This document shows positions 10,137 through 18,859 of a stretch of 64,000 bases of DNA, piece by piece (the first letter of the stretch is position 1; every line of letters starts with the position of its first letter). The DNA comes from Brooklawnia propionicigenes. GTDB taxonomy: Bacteria > Actinomycetota > Actinomycetes > Propionibacteriales > Propionibacteriaceae. Under the pieces are notes generated by a model, which did no database searches, was not told the origin of the DNA, and saw nothing but the letters and a program-made list of their open reading frames with translations. Position numbers and translations under genes: made by a program. The stretch is from the NCBI RefSeq assembly GCF_030297015.1, contig NZ_AP028056.1, positions 1,250,939 through 1,314,938 of the forward strand, read 5' to 3'.

Positions 10137-11003
10137 ATGAGAACCCGCACGACACTCCAAGAGCCGGAAGACTTCACCAGTGGCGAGGGCCTGCGCGCCC
10201 TGCTGAACCGGCTGCACGAGGCCGGCCCCGGCGCGTGGCAGCACGATCCGGTCGCCGCCGATCTGATGGTCTACGCCGCGCAGAAGTACGACCTGCTGGC
10301 GCGCAAGCACGGCCTCGACCCGTGGGAAGCAGCGTCCGCCGCGTTCGACGTGATGCGCACCAAGGCGGCGCGCACCGCCGACGATCCGTGGGGCGTGGTC
10401 ACGCACGCGGTGCGGATCACCTGCATCGCGGAGGAACGGGGGCAGGGCCTGCTGTGCTCGGTGCATCAGGCCAGACGCCCGAACTTCTCGGTGTTTCATG
10501 ACGCGGAGAGGCTTTCGGATCGGGAGAACCCGCTGACGGACTATCACGCCTCCTTCCAGGTCACCGACCCCGACCCCACCGACACCGATACCGGCGCGGA
10601 TGCGGATGCTGGGGTGGGGCCTCCGGCGGTGCGCATGTCGGCTCATGCGGCGATGGACGACGCCATCGCCCTGTTCGTCGCGCTGGAGTGGCCGCCGCAC
10701 GTCGCCCGTGCCGGGGTGGAGCACATCTGCCAGGCCCTCGCTCGCGCCGGGAACCGGCAGAGCGCCTACGAGCTGCTGCGCCGCGACAAGCACGCCCGCG
10801 CCCTGCTTGATGTGAACCGCACCGCATGGTCGGCGCTGCTGCGGGCGCTCCTCGGGCACCCGAACCCGGCATACGCGGCCACCGCGTCGGGGCGGGGCAT
10901 CCTGCTGCGGCTGCTGATCGGTGAGAGCCGGGAGGCGTTGCTGCGAGACGATGACCTCGTGCTGATGATCTCGCTGGCCGCCCCGAAACCTGGGGGCCGG
11001 TGA
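10137..11003 (+). CDS. Hypothetical ICE protein, 288 residues
   Basis: No family is recognised with confidence. The protein is mostly helical and soluble. An N-terminal block (about 30-110) has KYDLLARKHGLDPWEAASAA and a helix with WGVVTHAVRITCIAEERG, loosely like a sigma-factor or DNA-binding helical domain; a second helical domain follows an acidic Asp/Thr linker at about 145-160. ATG 10137 is chosen because AAGGAGG lies eight bases upstream. The 92-base gap before it contains GCACCT at 10110. The stop overlaps the ParB-like start. Confidence 0.65.
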   Translation: MRTRTTLQEPEDFTSGEGLRALLNRLHEAGPGAWQHDPVAADLMVYAAQKYDLLARKHGLDPWEAASAAFDVMRTKAARTADDPWGVVTHAVRITCIAEERGQGLLCSVHQARRPNFSVFHDAERLSDRENPLTDYHASFQVTDPDPTDTDTGADADAGVGPPAVRMSAHAAMDDAIALFVALEWPPHVARAGVEHICQALARAGNRQSAYELLRRDKHARALLDVNRTAWSALLRALLGHPNPAYAATASGRGILLRLLIGESREALLRDDDLVLMISLAAPKPGGR

Positions 11004-12025
11004 TGGGCGCGCAGACCGGGCACATCGAGCTCGACCGCACGGTCGCCTCGATCATCGTCGGCCACCGGCACCGCACCGACCTGGGCGACCTGGACGCGCT
11101 GTGCGAGTCCATCGAGCGCGACGGGCTCTTGCAGCCGCTCACGGTCACCGTCGACGGCGTGCTGGTCTGCGGTGCCAGGCGGCTGGCCGCGATCAAACGG
11201 CTGGGCTGGCGCACGGTGAACGTGTGGGTGCGCTCGGGCATCTCGGGCAGGCTCGGGCATCTGCTGGCCGAGGCCGATGACAACGTGCTCCACAAAGACC
11301 TCACCCCGGTCGAGGCGGCGGCGCTGTACCGCGAGTTGAAGGCGCTGATGGCCGAAGACGCCGCCCGCAGGCAGGCGGCGTCGAGGTTCAGCAGCGAGAA
11401 CCAACCGGGAAGCGACGGTGCGGGAAAGTTTCCCACACCGTCCGAGCAGGCCGGCCGCGCCAGCGCGCAGGCCGCCGCGATGATCCCCGGCGGGGCCTCC
11501 TACAAGACGCTCGACAAGATCGACTACCTGCGCCGCGTCACCGACGACCCCACCGTGGCCGAGGCGGTGCGGGCGCAGGCAGCGGCGGAACTGGAACGCA
11601 TCGACGCGGGCGCGCCGGTGCATCCCGCCTTCGAACGCATCCGCACCGCCCTCACCACCGACGCCGACGCTGACGGTGAGAGCGGGGCGGACTTGGGGGC
11701 GCTCGCGCAGGAAGCCGTGGCCCGCGCTCACGCCCGGAAGACCAAGACGCCGCAGCCTGCGGGCTCCCTCGACGACACCGACACCGACGACGGTGCGGCG
11801 GTGCGGTGGCCGGTGCGGGCGTTCGTGGCGACCTGGACGGAACTGGCCGAATGGTGGACGCACTACGACGCCGTGGTGCTGGCCACCGATCTGACCGACG
11901 AGCAGATCACCTCCTTCCTCGACACCGCAGACGGCACCAGCGCGTTCGCTGCGGAACTGCGCACCGCCTGGCAGGAGCCCACCGAACCCGTGGTCGCGGC
12001 GCGCAGGCACCTTCGCGCGCTCTGA
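11003..12025 (+). CDS. ParB/Srx-domain DNA-binding protein
   Basis: A 340-residue protein. Residues about 10-90 form a ParB-like nuclease/CTPase domain with DALCESIERDGLLQPLTV followed by the diagnostic GARR in VLVCGARRLAAIKRLGW. A central helical region (about 150-190) could contain the helix-turn-helix. Such proteins segregate plasmids or regulate ICE genes; no ParA gene is adjacent, so a classic parAB pair is not seen. The start (GTG 11000 or ATG 11003) overlaps the upstream stop. Confidence 0.8.
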   Translation: MGAQTGHIELDRTVASIIVGHRHRTDLGDLDALCESIERDGLLQPLTVTVDGVLVCGARRLAAIKRLGWRTVNVWVRSGISGRLGHLLAEADDNVLHKDLTPVEAAALYRELKALMAEDAARRQAASRFSSENQPGSDGAGKFPTPSEQAGRASAQAAAMIPGGASYKTLDKIDYLRRVTDDPTVAEAVRAQAAAELERIDAGAPVHPAFERIRTALTTDADADGESGADLGALAQEAVARAHARKTKTPQPAGSLDDTDTDDGAAVRWPVRAFVATWTELAEWWTHYDAVVLATDLTDEQITSFLDTADGTSAFAAELRTAWQEPTEPVVAARRHLRAL

Positions 12026-12061
12026 CACGCGCTCCCCGGCCGGGATCGTGCACCTGGAGGC

Positions 12062-12799
12062 ATGAAAACCTCCGATGACCCCGCCCGCACCCGCCGCCGA
12101 CTCATCGCCCTGATCGCTGCGGGAATCGTGCTGCTCGTCCTGACCGGGATCGGCGTCTACGGCCTGCTCACCGGCCCCGCCGAGCCCGCCACATCCGGGC
12201 CGGACGACCGGACGGTGCAGGTTCCCGCTGGCCCCGGCGATCCGACGCCCCGGCTGCCGCGCATCGCGCCGACCGACGATCCCGAGGAGTTCGCCCGCAG
12301 CGCGGCACTCGCGCTGTTCACCTGGGACACGACCAGCGGCCTGTTCCCGCTCGACTACGCCTCCGTGCTGCTCGACGTGGGCGACCCGACCGGCACCGAG
12401 CAAGCCGGGCTCGCCTCCGACATCGCCGCCTACCTGCCCTCCCGTGAGGCGTGGCTCGATCTGCGCCAGTACCAGACGAGTCAGCACCTGAGCATCGACG
12501 ACGCCTTCGTGCCGGGCCAGTGGGCCGAAGCGGTCGAGCAGGCCCGTCCGGGGCAACTCCCGGTCGGGGCGACCGCGATCACCATCGAGGGCACCCGGCA
12601 CCGCACCGGCGTCTGGAACGACGAAACCGTCGCCTCCGAGCACGCGGTGGCGTTCACGATCTTCCTCGCCTGCCCGCCCGAACTCGACGACGAACCCTCC
12701 GACGACGGCGACGGCGAGACCTCGCCGCCGGAGACCGGCGGCGGGGCGGCGTCCTGCTACCTGCTGCGGCTGTCGATGCTCGACAGCCCGCTGCGCTGA
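12062..12799 (+). CDS. Single-TM conjugation protein, VirB8/TcpC-like by position
   Basis: A 245-residue protein with a short basic cytoplasmic N-terminus (RTRRR), one transmembrane helix (about 14-37, LIALIAAGIVLLVLTGIGVY) and an extracytoplasmic domain beginning after a Pro/Asp-rich linker. Topology, size and place just before the peptidoglycan hydrolase and pilin-like genes match VirB8/TcpC subunits of Gram-positive type IV secretion systems, but no motif proves it. The start codon sits in a potential small hairpin: GGAGG at 12056-12060 can pair with CCTCC at 12069-12073. Confidence 0.6.
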   Translation: MKTSDDPARTRRRLIALIAAGIVLLVLTGIGVYGLLTGPAEPATSGPDDRTVQVPAGPGDPTPRLPRIAPTDDPEEFARSAALALFTWDTTSGLFPLDYASVLLDVGDPTGTEQAGLASDIAAYLPSREAWLDLRQYQTSQHLSIDDAFVPGQWAEAVEQARPGQLPVGATAITIEGTRHRTGVWNDETVASEHAVAFTIFLACPPELDDEPSDDGDGETSPPETGGGAASCYLLRLSMLDSPLR

Positions 12800-12811
12800 G
12801 AAGGGCAGGGC

Positions 12812-14476
12812 GTGACGATGAAGAAGGCAGTAATCGCTCTGGCCGCGCTGATGCTGCTCGGCCCGATGCTCGGTCTGCTCGGGATCGGCGTGCTGATGAA
12901 CCCCGCCGCCAACGCCGCCTGCACCATCGACGGCGGCGAGGTGAGCCTCGGCAACGTCCCGGACGAGTTGACCGTCACCACGCAGGACGGCACGACGTTC
13001 ACGCTCAACAAGACCCAGCTCACGCACGCGGCGACCATCATCCAGGTCGGGTCGGGCATCGACGGCGTGGGCCGCGACGGTATCCAGATCGCGCTGATGG
13101 CGGCGCTGACGGAATCGACGCTGCGGATGCTCGCCAACACCGGCGCGTACCCGGAATCCGGCACCTACCCGAATGACGGCGACGGCTCCGATCACGACTC
13201 GCTCGGCTTGTTCCAGATGAGGCCGGCGGCGGGCTGGGGCACCGTCGCGGAGTTGATGGACTCGACCTATCAGGCCCGCGCGTTCTTCGGCGGCCCGGCC
13301 GGGCCGAACCACCCGTCTCCGCGAGGGCTGCTGGACATTCCCGGCTGGCAGGAGATGGACAAGGGCTCCGCTGCGCAAGCGGTCGAGGTCAGCGCCTACC
13401 CCGACCGCTACCGCAACTACGAGCCCGTCGCGGCGACCATCCTTGACGCGCTCACCAGTAGTGCGAGCTCGGGCAGCGGGAGCGGCGGCCCGGTCACCGG
13501 GTCGTCGCAGGTGGTGTTCCCGCTGCCGCAGGACGCCTGGGTGCTCACCGACGAGTTCGGGCCGCGCATCCATCCGATCACCGGCGAGCCGTCGTTCCAC
13601 ACCGGCACGGACTTCGCCGCCCCGGACGGCACGCCGATCCTCGCCGCCGCCAGCGGTGTGGTGACCGTCGCGGAGTTCTCCAGCGGGTACGGCGGGCTGA
13701 TCGTCGTCGAGCACACCCTCGGCGGGAAGACGGTCGCGACTGCCTACGCGCACTCCTGGCAGCACGGCATACACGTCAGTCCCGGCGACACCGTGACCGC
13801 CGGGCAGCACATCGGTGACGTCGGCTCGTCCGGGATGAGCACGGGGCCACATCTGCATTTCGAGGTTCGCGTGGGCGGCACCGACGGGGAGCACACCGAC
13901 CCCGCCGCGTGGCTCAACGACAACAACGCGGCGGACCTGCCCGAGGCCACCGGCGGTGGCCCTGGTGCAGGCTGCCAGAACGGGAGCGCGCCACTCGATC
14001 CGAATACCGGCATCGCCCCACCGGAGCGGGCACCGGACGGCTCGTGGCCTGCCGAGTCGTGCTCGCTGCCCGATCCGACCCAGCCCACTCTTGACGGCGC
14101 GTGCGTGACGCCGCGCACCGCGACGATCCTGGCTCAGATCGAGGCGATGGGCTTCGAGCACGATGGCCTCTACTGCTGGGACGAACACGAGTGGAACCCC
14201 AGTAGCGACCATCCGCGAGGCGCGGCGTGCGACTGGACGTTCGGCGCGTACGGGCACTTCCCCTCCGACGCGGAGAGGGCCAGCGGGGATCGGCTCGCGG
14301 ACTGGCTGGTCGCCAATGCCGAGACCTGGGCGGTGAAGTACGTCATCTGGCAGGGCCGCATCTGGACGGCCGCTCGCGCCGACGACGGGTGGCGTCCCTA
14401 CACCGGCGGCGGGGTCTACGACCCCTCCGACCCCTCGGGCGGTCACTTCGATCACGTCCATCTCTCGGTCGAATAG
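12812..14476 (+). CDS. Secreted peptidoglycan hydrolase with three wall-cutting domains
   Basis: A 554-residue exported protein, the likely wall-opening factor of the mating channel. A signal peptide or anchor spans about 1-35 (ending PAANAAC). Residues 65-215 resemble a lysozyme/transglycosylase fold with the candidate catalytic glutamate in ALTEST and LGLFQMRP. Residues 235-350 are an M23 endopeptidase (HTGTDF near 262, HLHFE near 347). Residues 430-554 resemble the ARB-07466/VldE-type domain with SDHPRGAACDW and a terminal HVHLS, the zinc-ligand pattern of LAS peptidases. GTG 12812 or ATG 12818 is the start. Confidence 0.85.
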   Translation: MTMKKAVIALAALMLLGPMLGLLGIGVLMNPAANAACTIDGGEVSLGNVPDELTVTTQDGTTFTLNKTQLTHAATIIQVGSGIDGVGRDGIQIALMAALTESTLRMLANTGAYPESGTYPNDGDGSDHDSLGLFQMRPAAGWGTVAELMDSTYQARAFFGGPAGPNHPSPRGLLDIPGWQEMDKGSAAQAVEVSAYPDRYRNYEPVAATILDALTSSASSGSGSGGPVTGSSQVVFPLPQDAWVLTDEFGPRIHPITGEPSFHTGTDFAAPDGTPILAAASGVVTVAEFSSGYGGLIVVEHTLGGKTVATAYAHSWQHGIHVSPGDTVTAGQHIGDVGSSGMSTGPHLHFEVRVGGTDGEHTDPAAWLNDNNAADLPEATGGGPGAGCQNGSAPLDPNTGIAPPERAPDGSWPAESCSLPDPTQPTLDGACVTPRTATILAQIEAMGFEHDGLYCWDEHEWNPSSDHPRGAACDWTFGAYGHFPSDAERASGDRLADWLVANAETWAVKYVIWQGRIWTAARADDGWRPYTGGGVYDPSDPSGGHFDHVHLSVE

Positions 14477-14487
14477 GGGGCCTGGTC

Positions 14488-14754
14488 ATGGACGTGTTCC
14501 CCGACTTCGACGGGCTCTCAGGAATCGGCGATCTCCAGCAGGTCGTGGGCGCGCTGCTGATGTTCGTGCTCGTGATCGCGGTGCTGATGGTGATCGTCTC
14601 CGGCGCGATCCGGGGGATAGCGGCAAGCACCGGCAACTACGCGGCGGCAGCCAAGGGGCGCGTCGGCGTGCTCATCGCTCTCGGTGCCGCCGTCCTCGCC
14701 GGTGGCGGCGTCGCGTGGATGAACTGGCTCATCGACGTCGGCCGACAACTCTGA
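14488..14754 (+). CDS. Small two-TM protein, VirB2/TrbC-like, copy 1
   Basis: An 88-residue protein with an acidic N-terminus and two hydrophobic helices (about 22-45 and 62-80) separated by a short basic loop (GNYAAAAKGR). This matches actinobacterial DUF6112-type proteins found beside TrbL-like genes and has the topology of VirB2/TrbC pilins. It starts 11 bases after the hydrolase stop. A paralogue with the same layout follows at 14865 (shared GI-L-VVGA start region and GRxGVLI loop). Confidence 0.7.
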   Translation: MDVFPDFDGLSGIGDLQQVVGALLMFVLVIAVLMVIVSGAIRGIAASTGNYAAAAKGRVGVLIALGAAVLAGGGVAWMNWLIDVGRQL

Positions 14755-14767
14755 GCCCCCACTGTCT

Positions 14768-14799
14768 GCGCCCGCCCCGAACTCCTCCGGGGCGGGCGC
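14768..14799 (+). terminator. Strong hairpin between the two VirB2-like genes
   Basis: GCGCCCGCCCCG (14768-14779) and CGGGGCGGGCGC (14788-14799) form a perfect 12-bp stem around an 8-base loop. Only a mixed TTCGTCGT follows, so termination would be partial. It probably lowers transcription past the first paralogue or stabilises the upstream mRNA end. Confidence 0.6.
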
Positions 14800-14864
14800 T
14801 TCGTCGTGTCCGCCGCGAGCACCTGGAGCCATCACCATCCAACGCTTCGTGAAGGAGAACTGCC

Positions 14865-15134
14865 GTGATCGACATCGACCCCAACTCGTCCGGGCTTCCG
14901 GGCATCGAGCAGTTGCGCACCATCGTCGGCGCGGTCATGACCGTGGGCCTGATCCTGGCCGTGCTCGCCCTGATCGTCAGCGCGATCATCTGGGCCTACG
15001 GCTCCAACAGCAGCAACCCCCACCTCGCCGGGAGAGGCAAGATCGGCGTCCTGATCTCCTGCGGCGCGGCCATCGTCTGTGGCGCGAGCGTGACGCTCAT
15101 CAACTTCTTCTGGGGCGTCGGCCAGTCCGTCTGA
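14865..15134 (+). CDS. Small two-TM protein, VirB2/TrbC-like, copy 2
   Basis: An 89-residue protein paralogous to the gene at 14488: acidic N-terminus with SGLPGIEQLRTIVGAV, two transmembrane helices, a basic loop (HLAGRGKIGVLI) and a second helix with cysteines (SCGAAIVCGAS). The GTG start at 14865 has AAGGAG seven bases upstream (14852-14857). The 110-base gap before it holds the strong hairpin and GCACCT at 14819. A pilin-like or channel subunit role is inferred from topology and from the TrbL-like gene that follows. Confidence 0.7.
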   Translation: MIDIDPNSSGLPGIEQLRTIVGAVMTVGLILAVLALIVSAIIWAYGSNSSNPHLAGRGKIGVLISCGAAIVCGASVTLINFFWGVGQSV

Positions 15135-15167
15135 TCCACCCATCCACTCCGAACCAAGGAGGTCGTG

Positions 15168-16520
15168 ATGGGTGTCTGCGACATTCCCGTCATCTCCACC
15201 GTCTGCGATACCGCAGGCGAAGCCGCCGCGTCACTGATCTCGGCACCGTTCGACTGGCTCGCGTCCGCGATGGGCGAGGCCGCCGGCTGGATGTTCACCT
15301 CCGTGTGGACGGTGTTCGACACCACGACCCTGGTCGACGTCACCGGCAGCGAGTACGTGGCCGTCTACAACCTGCTCTTCGGGATCGCTGTTTTCGTGAT
15401 GCTGCTGTTCTTCTGTCTGCAGCTCATCACGGGCATGATCCGGCGAGAACCCGCCGCGCTCTCGCGCGCGGCTCTCGGGCTCGGCAAGAGCGTCCTGGGC
15501 TCCTTCGTGGTCATCACCCTGACCGCGTTGCTGTTGGAGATCGTCGACCAACTCTCGGTCGGCATCATCCAGGCAGCCGGTGAGACCACCGAGTCGATGG
15601 GCGACAAGATCGCGATCCTCGTCGCCGGGCTGACCGCGCTGAACATTGGCGCTCCGGGGGTCGGGGCGATTCTGACGATCTTCCTGGCGGCCCTGGCCAT
15701 TGCTGCCGCAGCCATCGTCTGGCTGTCGCTGCTGGTGCGGAAGGCGCTGCTGCTGGTGGCGATCGTGCTGGCCCCGTTCGCGTTCTCCGGCGCGTCCTGG
15801 GATGCCACACGCGGCTGGATCTCGAAATGGGCCATGTTCGTCCTGGCCCTCATCTTCAGCAAGCTCGTCCTCGTCGTGATCCTGCTGGTCGCGGTCACCC
15901 AGGTCTCGGCCCCCATCGACAGCGCCGACCTCTCCAGTGTGGCCGACCCGCTGGCCGGAATCGTGCTCATGGCGCTTGCAGGTTTCGCCCCGTACATGAC
16001 CTACCGCTTCCTGTCGTTCATCGGCTTCGACCTCTACAACAGCATGGGCACCGAGCAGGAGGCCAAGAACGCGCTGAACCGGCCGGTGCCTACACCGGGC
16101 AAGCCCCAAGGCGGTGAGCCGAAGCAAGTCCTCGACGGGGCCAGCAAGGGCGGCGGCAAGAAGACCGGCGGCGGCAGCGGTGGAGGCGGAGGCGGTGGCG
16201 GCGGTGGGCCGACCCCGAAGCCGACGCCTGCCGGGGGCGGCGGTGCGGGTGCGGGCGGCTCGGCGGCCGGGGCCGGTGCCGGTGGTGGTGCTGCGGCAGC
16301 AGGCCCGATCGCGGCCGGGGTGGTGCTCGGAGCCCAAGCGATCAAGGCAGCCGTGACCGCCGGGCCGAAAGCGGGCCAGGTGCTGGCCGACAACGCCGAT
16401 GCCGCCGCGAGCGGAGCCGGGCAGACCAGTGACGTCACCCCGCAGGCTCCGCCGCCGTCGCAGCCGCTGCCGAAGAACCCGAACAGCACCCCGCCGCCTC
16501 CGAAGCCGACCAAGGAGTGA
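15168..16520 (+). CDS. TrbL/VirB6-like conjugal channel protein
   Basis: A 450-residue polytopic membrane protein with about six helices in the first 300 residues (LFGIAVFVMLLFFCLQLITG, then the LVRKALLLVAIVLAPFAFSG region typical of TrbL/VirB6). It is followed by a cytoplasmic tail that is almost pure Gly, Ala, Pro and Lys (about 310-450, including a run of ten glycines). ATG 15168 is preferred over GTG 15165 because AAGGAGG ends five bases before it. VirB6-like proteins form the inner-membrane pore of the mating channel. Confidence 0.8.
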   Translation: MGVCDIPVISTVCDTAGEAAASLISAPFDWLASAMGEAAGWMFTSVWTVFDTTTLVDVTGSEYVAVYNLLFGIAVFVMLLFFCLQLITGMIRREPAALSRAALGLGKSVLGSFVVITLTALLLEIVDQLSVGIIQAAGETTESMGDKIAILVAGLTALNIGAPGVGAILTIFLAALAIAAAAIVWLSLLVRKALLLVAIVLAPFAFSGASWDATRGWISKWAMFVLALIFSKLVLVVILLVAVTQVSAPIDSADLSSVADPLAGIVLMALAGFAPYMTYRFLSFIGFDLYNSMGTEQEAKNALNRPVPTPGKPQGGEPKQVLDGASKGGGKKTGGGSGGGGGGGGGGPTPKPTPAGGGGAGAGGSAAGAGAGGGAAAAGPIAAGVVLGAQAIKAAVTAGPKAGQVLADNADAAASGAGQTSDVTPQAPPPSQPLPKNPNSTPPPPKPTKE

Positions 16521-16526
16521 CCCGTC

Positions 16527-18002
16527 ATGCCCAGTAGCGAGACAACAACGGTGGAGCGTGGCGGCGGCGAGCTGGTGCCGGTGAAGTTCTCCCGGCTCAC
16601 CCGCAGGGGCATCCTGCTCGGCCTGTCGCTGTCGCAACTGATCACCCTCGGGATCGGCGGGGTGAGCCTGGTGGCCGCGTTCTACGGCGGCGGGGGCGTG
16701 CTGTTCCTTATGTCCGCGCCGATCTGGGTGATCGCGGCGGCGCTGACCTGGATACCCGTCGCGGGGCGTCCGATGGTCGAGTGGCTGCCGGTCGCGTTCT
16801 GGTGGCTGTGGCGCTCCACCGGGGGCCAGCTGGCGTACCGGCGGCGGATCGTCAGGCCCCGGCCTGCCGGGACGCTCGCGCTGCCCGGCGACATGGCGAG
16901 GCTGCGCGAGTACACCGACCCCGAGACTGGGGCCGGGATGATCCACGACCCGACCGCCGCGACGCTGACGGTGGTGACCGAGGTGACGCACCCGGCGTTC
17001 GTGCTGCTCGACCCCGGCGAGCAGGAGCGCCGGGTCACCGCCTGGGGGCGGGTGCTGGCGACCGTGTGCCGGTCTGGGCGGATCGCGACCTTGCAGGTGC
17101 TGGAGCGGACGCTGCCGGATTCCGGGCAGGGCTTGGCGGAATGGTGGGCCGCGCACGGCACCGCCGACGACTCGTGGGCGGCGACGACCTATCAGGAGTT
17201 GATCGACCGGGCCGGGCCTGCCGGGGAGCGGCACGCGACGACGATCAGCCTGAGCCTGGACATGAAAGCCGCCGCCCGGCAGGTCCGCACCGCTGGCGGC
17301 GGCATCCGGGGCGCTGCCGCCGTGCTGCGGCAGGAGATGAGCACGCTGACGGCCGCGTTGCGCTCGGCCGACCTGACGCCGGGCGGCTGGCTGGGCACGG
17401 GGCAGATCGCGGTGATCCTGCGCAGCGCGTATGACCCGGCCATCGCCGCCACGTTGGAGCGCCACGGCGACCTCGGCCACGACCTCGCCACGGCCGGGCC
17501 GGTCGCGATCACCGAGTCGTGGGGGCATCTGCGCAGCGATTCGGCGTTCCACGCGGTGCTGTGGATCAGCGAGTGGCCGCGCTCGATGGTGCATCCCGGC
17601 TTCCTGTCCCCGGTGCTGCTCTCCAGCGGCATCCTCCGGGCGTTCTCGCTGATCTGCACGCCGCTGCGCACCGATCAGGCGGCCCGCGATATCCGCCGCA
17701 AAAAGACCGAGTACATCTCCGACGCCGCGCAGCGGGCGCGGATCGGGCAGATCGAGGACGCCGGCCAGACCGCCGAGTACCACGACGTGCTCCAGCAGGA
17801 GGCCGACCTGACCGCCGGGCACGGGGTGCTGCGCTACACGGGCCTGATCTCGGTCTCGTCCGACACGCTGCCCGAGCTGGAAGCGGCGGTCGCGGCGATC
17901 GAGCAGGCCGCCATCCAAGCCTCGTGCGAGACGCGGAAGTTGGTCGGCCAGCAGGCCGTCGCGTTCACGGCGTCCGCCCTGCCGCTGTGCCGCCGCGGCT
18001 GA
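16527..18002 (+). CDS. SCO6880-family type IV secretion protein
   Basis: A 491-residue protein with two N-terminal transmembrane helices (about 27-75) in a PrgI-like arrangement, then a long cytoplasmic part. Its WLPVAFWWLWRSTGGQLAYR segment and the AFHAVLWISEWPRSMVHPGF region are typical of the SCO6880 family, which sits between TrbL-like and VirB4-like genes in actinobacterial ICEs. The cytoplasmic part resembles the N-terminal non-ATPase domain of TraC/VirB4. It therefore probably couples the ATPase at 18856 to the membrane channel. It begins six bases after the TrbL-like stop. Confidence 0.75.
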   Translation: MPSSETTTVERGGGELVPVKFSRLTRRGILLGLSLSQLITLGIGGVSLVAAFYGGGGVLFLMSAPIWVIAAALTWIPVAGRPMVEWLPVAFWWLWRSTGGQLAYRRRIVRPRPAGTLALPGDMARLREYTDPETGAGMIHDPTAATLTVVTEVTHPAFVLLDPGEQERRVTAWGRVLATVCRSGRIATLQVLERTLPDSGQGLAEWWAAHGTADDSWAATTYQELIDRAGPAGERHATTISLSLDMKAAARQVRTAGGGIRGAAAVLRQEMSTLTAALRSADLTPGGWLGTGQIAVILRSAYDPAIAATLERHGDLGHDLATAGPVAITESWGHLRSDSAFHAVLWISEWPRSMVHPGFLSPVLLSSGILRAFSLICTPLRTDQAARDIRRKKTEYISDAAQRARIGQIEDAGQTAEYHDVLQQEADLTAGHGVLRYTGLISVSSDTLPELEAAVAAIEQAAIQASCETRKLVGQQAVAFTASALPLCRRG

Positions 18003-18052
18003 GCATCCCGGCGTACCTGGACGCCACCACCTGACTCGTTTGGAGAACCGAC

Positions 18053-18859
18053 ATGCCCACATTCAACGATCCCGCCGCCGTCGCCGAAGAAGCCCGCCAA
18101 GCGATGCGGGGTCTCGCGCACGCCAGCCAGCGCATCGACGACCCCGACGTGCTCTACGGCGTCGCCGGGGAACTGCTCGGCACCCTCCGCTCGCTGGAGC
18201 AGTCCCTCATCCAACTCTCCGGTGCCTGCCTGACCTACCAAGGCCGGGCCGCGCACGATGACGGCGACCGGAATCTGGGCGCGGCGGATGCCTGGGCCGC
18301 CGCCGATGCGCTCGCTCAGGCGGCACGCCACATCAGCGGGGCCGAGGCGCTCCTGGATCAGGCATCCGGGCATCTCGGGCGGATCGCCTGGCAGCCCCCG
18401 CTGCGCCAGTGGGTGAGCGTCGTGTTCTTGCAGGGCGAGGAAGCCGACCGCGTGCTTGACCTCATCGACCAGGACGGCACCGAGGCGGCGATGGAGCACC
18501 TGCGCGGCTTCGACTACGGCGAGGAGACCACCAGCGCGGCACTCGTGAACGGGCACGTCTACGACGAGCCGCCCACGGGCATGAGCGAGCAGCGCGTCAA
18601 CGACGGCGCGTACGCGCTCGTCTACAGCCGGGCGTTCGGGCACGTCGCCCTCTACCGGGAGCACGACCCGGCCAGCGAGACGACGACGGCCAGCACCGCC
18701 ACCGAGATGACCGGGACAGGCCCGGTGCAGGACGCCGCGACCGCCGAGGACGTGCAGCGGGCGCTCGAGGAACGCCGCGACCGGGTACGCGGCGACGGGT
18801 CGTGGTTCACCCCCGACCGCATCGCGCAGATCAAGCGCGACCGGGGGCTGGGCCGATGA
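18053..18859 (+). CDS. Hypothetical ICE protein, 268 residues
   Basis: No family is recognised. The first 115 residues are a helical Ala-rich bundle (AEEARQAMRGLAHASQRI, GAADAWAAADALAQAARH). The middle is a compact domain (GEEADRVLDLIDQDGTEAAM, then ALVYSRAFGHVALYRE), and the C-terminus is acidic and then basic (WFTPDRIAQIKRDRGLGR). It overlaps the VirB4-like gene by ATGA and lies between the SCO6880-like and VirB4-like genes, so it is probably produced with the mating channel. Confidence 0.65.
   Translation: MPTFNDPAAVAEEARQAMRGLAHASQRIDDPDVLYGVAGELLGTLRSLEQSLIQLSGACLTYQGRAAHDDGDRNLGAADAWAAADALAQAARHISGAEALLDQASGHLGRIAWQPPLRQWVSVVFLQGEEADRVLDLIDQDGTEAAMEHLRGFDYGEETTSAALVNGHVYDEPPTGMSEQRVNDGAYALVYSRAFGHVALYREHDPASETTTASTATEMTGTGPVQDAATAEDVQRALEERRDRVRGDGSWFTPDRIAQIKRDRGLGR

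Noticed and set aside
10766-14461. 1,231-codon open frame on the minus strand
   Set aside because: It lies opposite the ParB-like, single-TM and hydrolase genes, which have clear motifs; its composition is Arg/Gly/Val-rich repeats typical of a shadow in high-GC DNA.
15231-18062. 943-codon minus-strand frame
   Set aside because: It is antisense to the TrbL-like and SCO6880-like genes and has no motif or protein-like composition.
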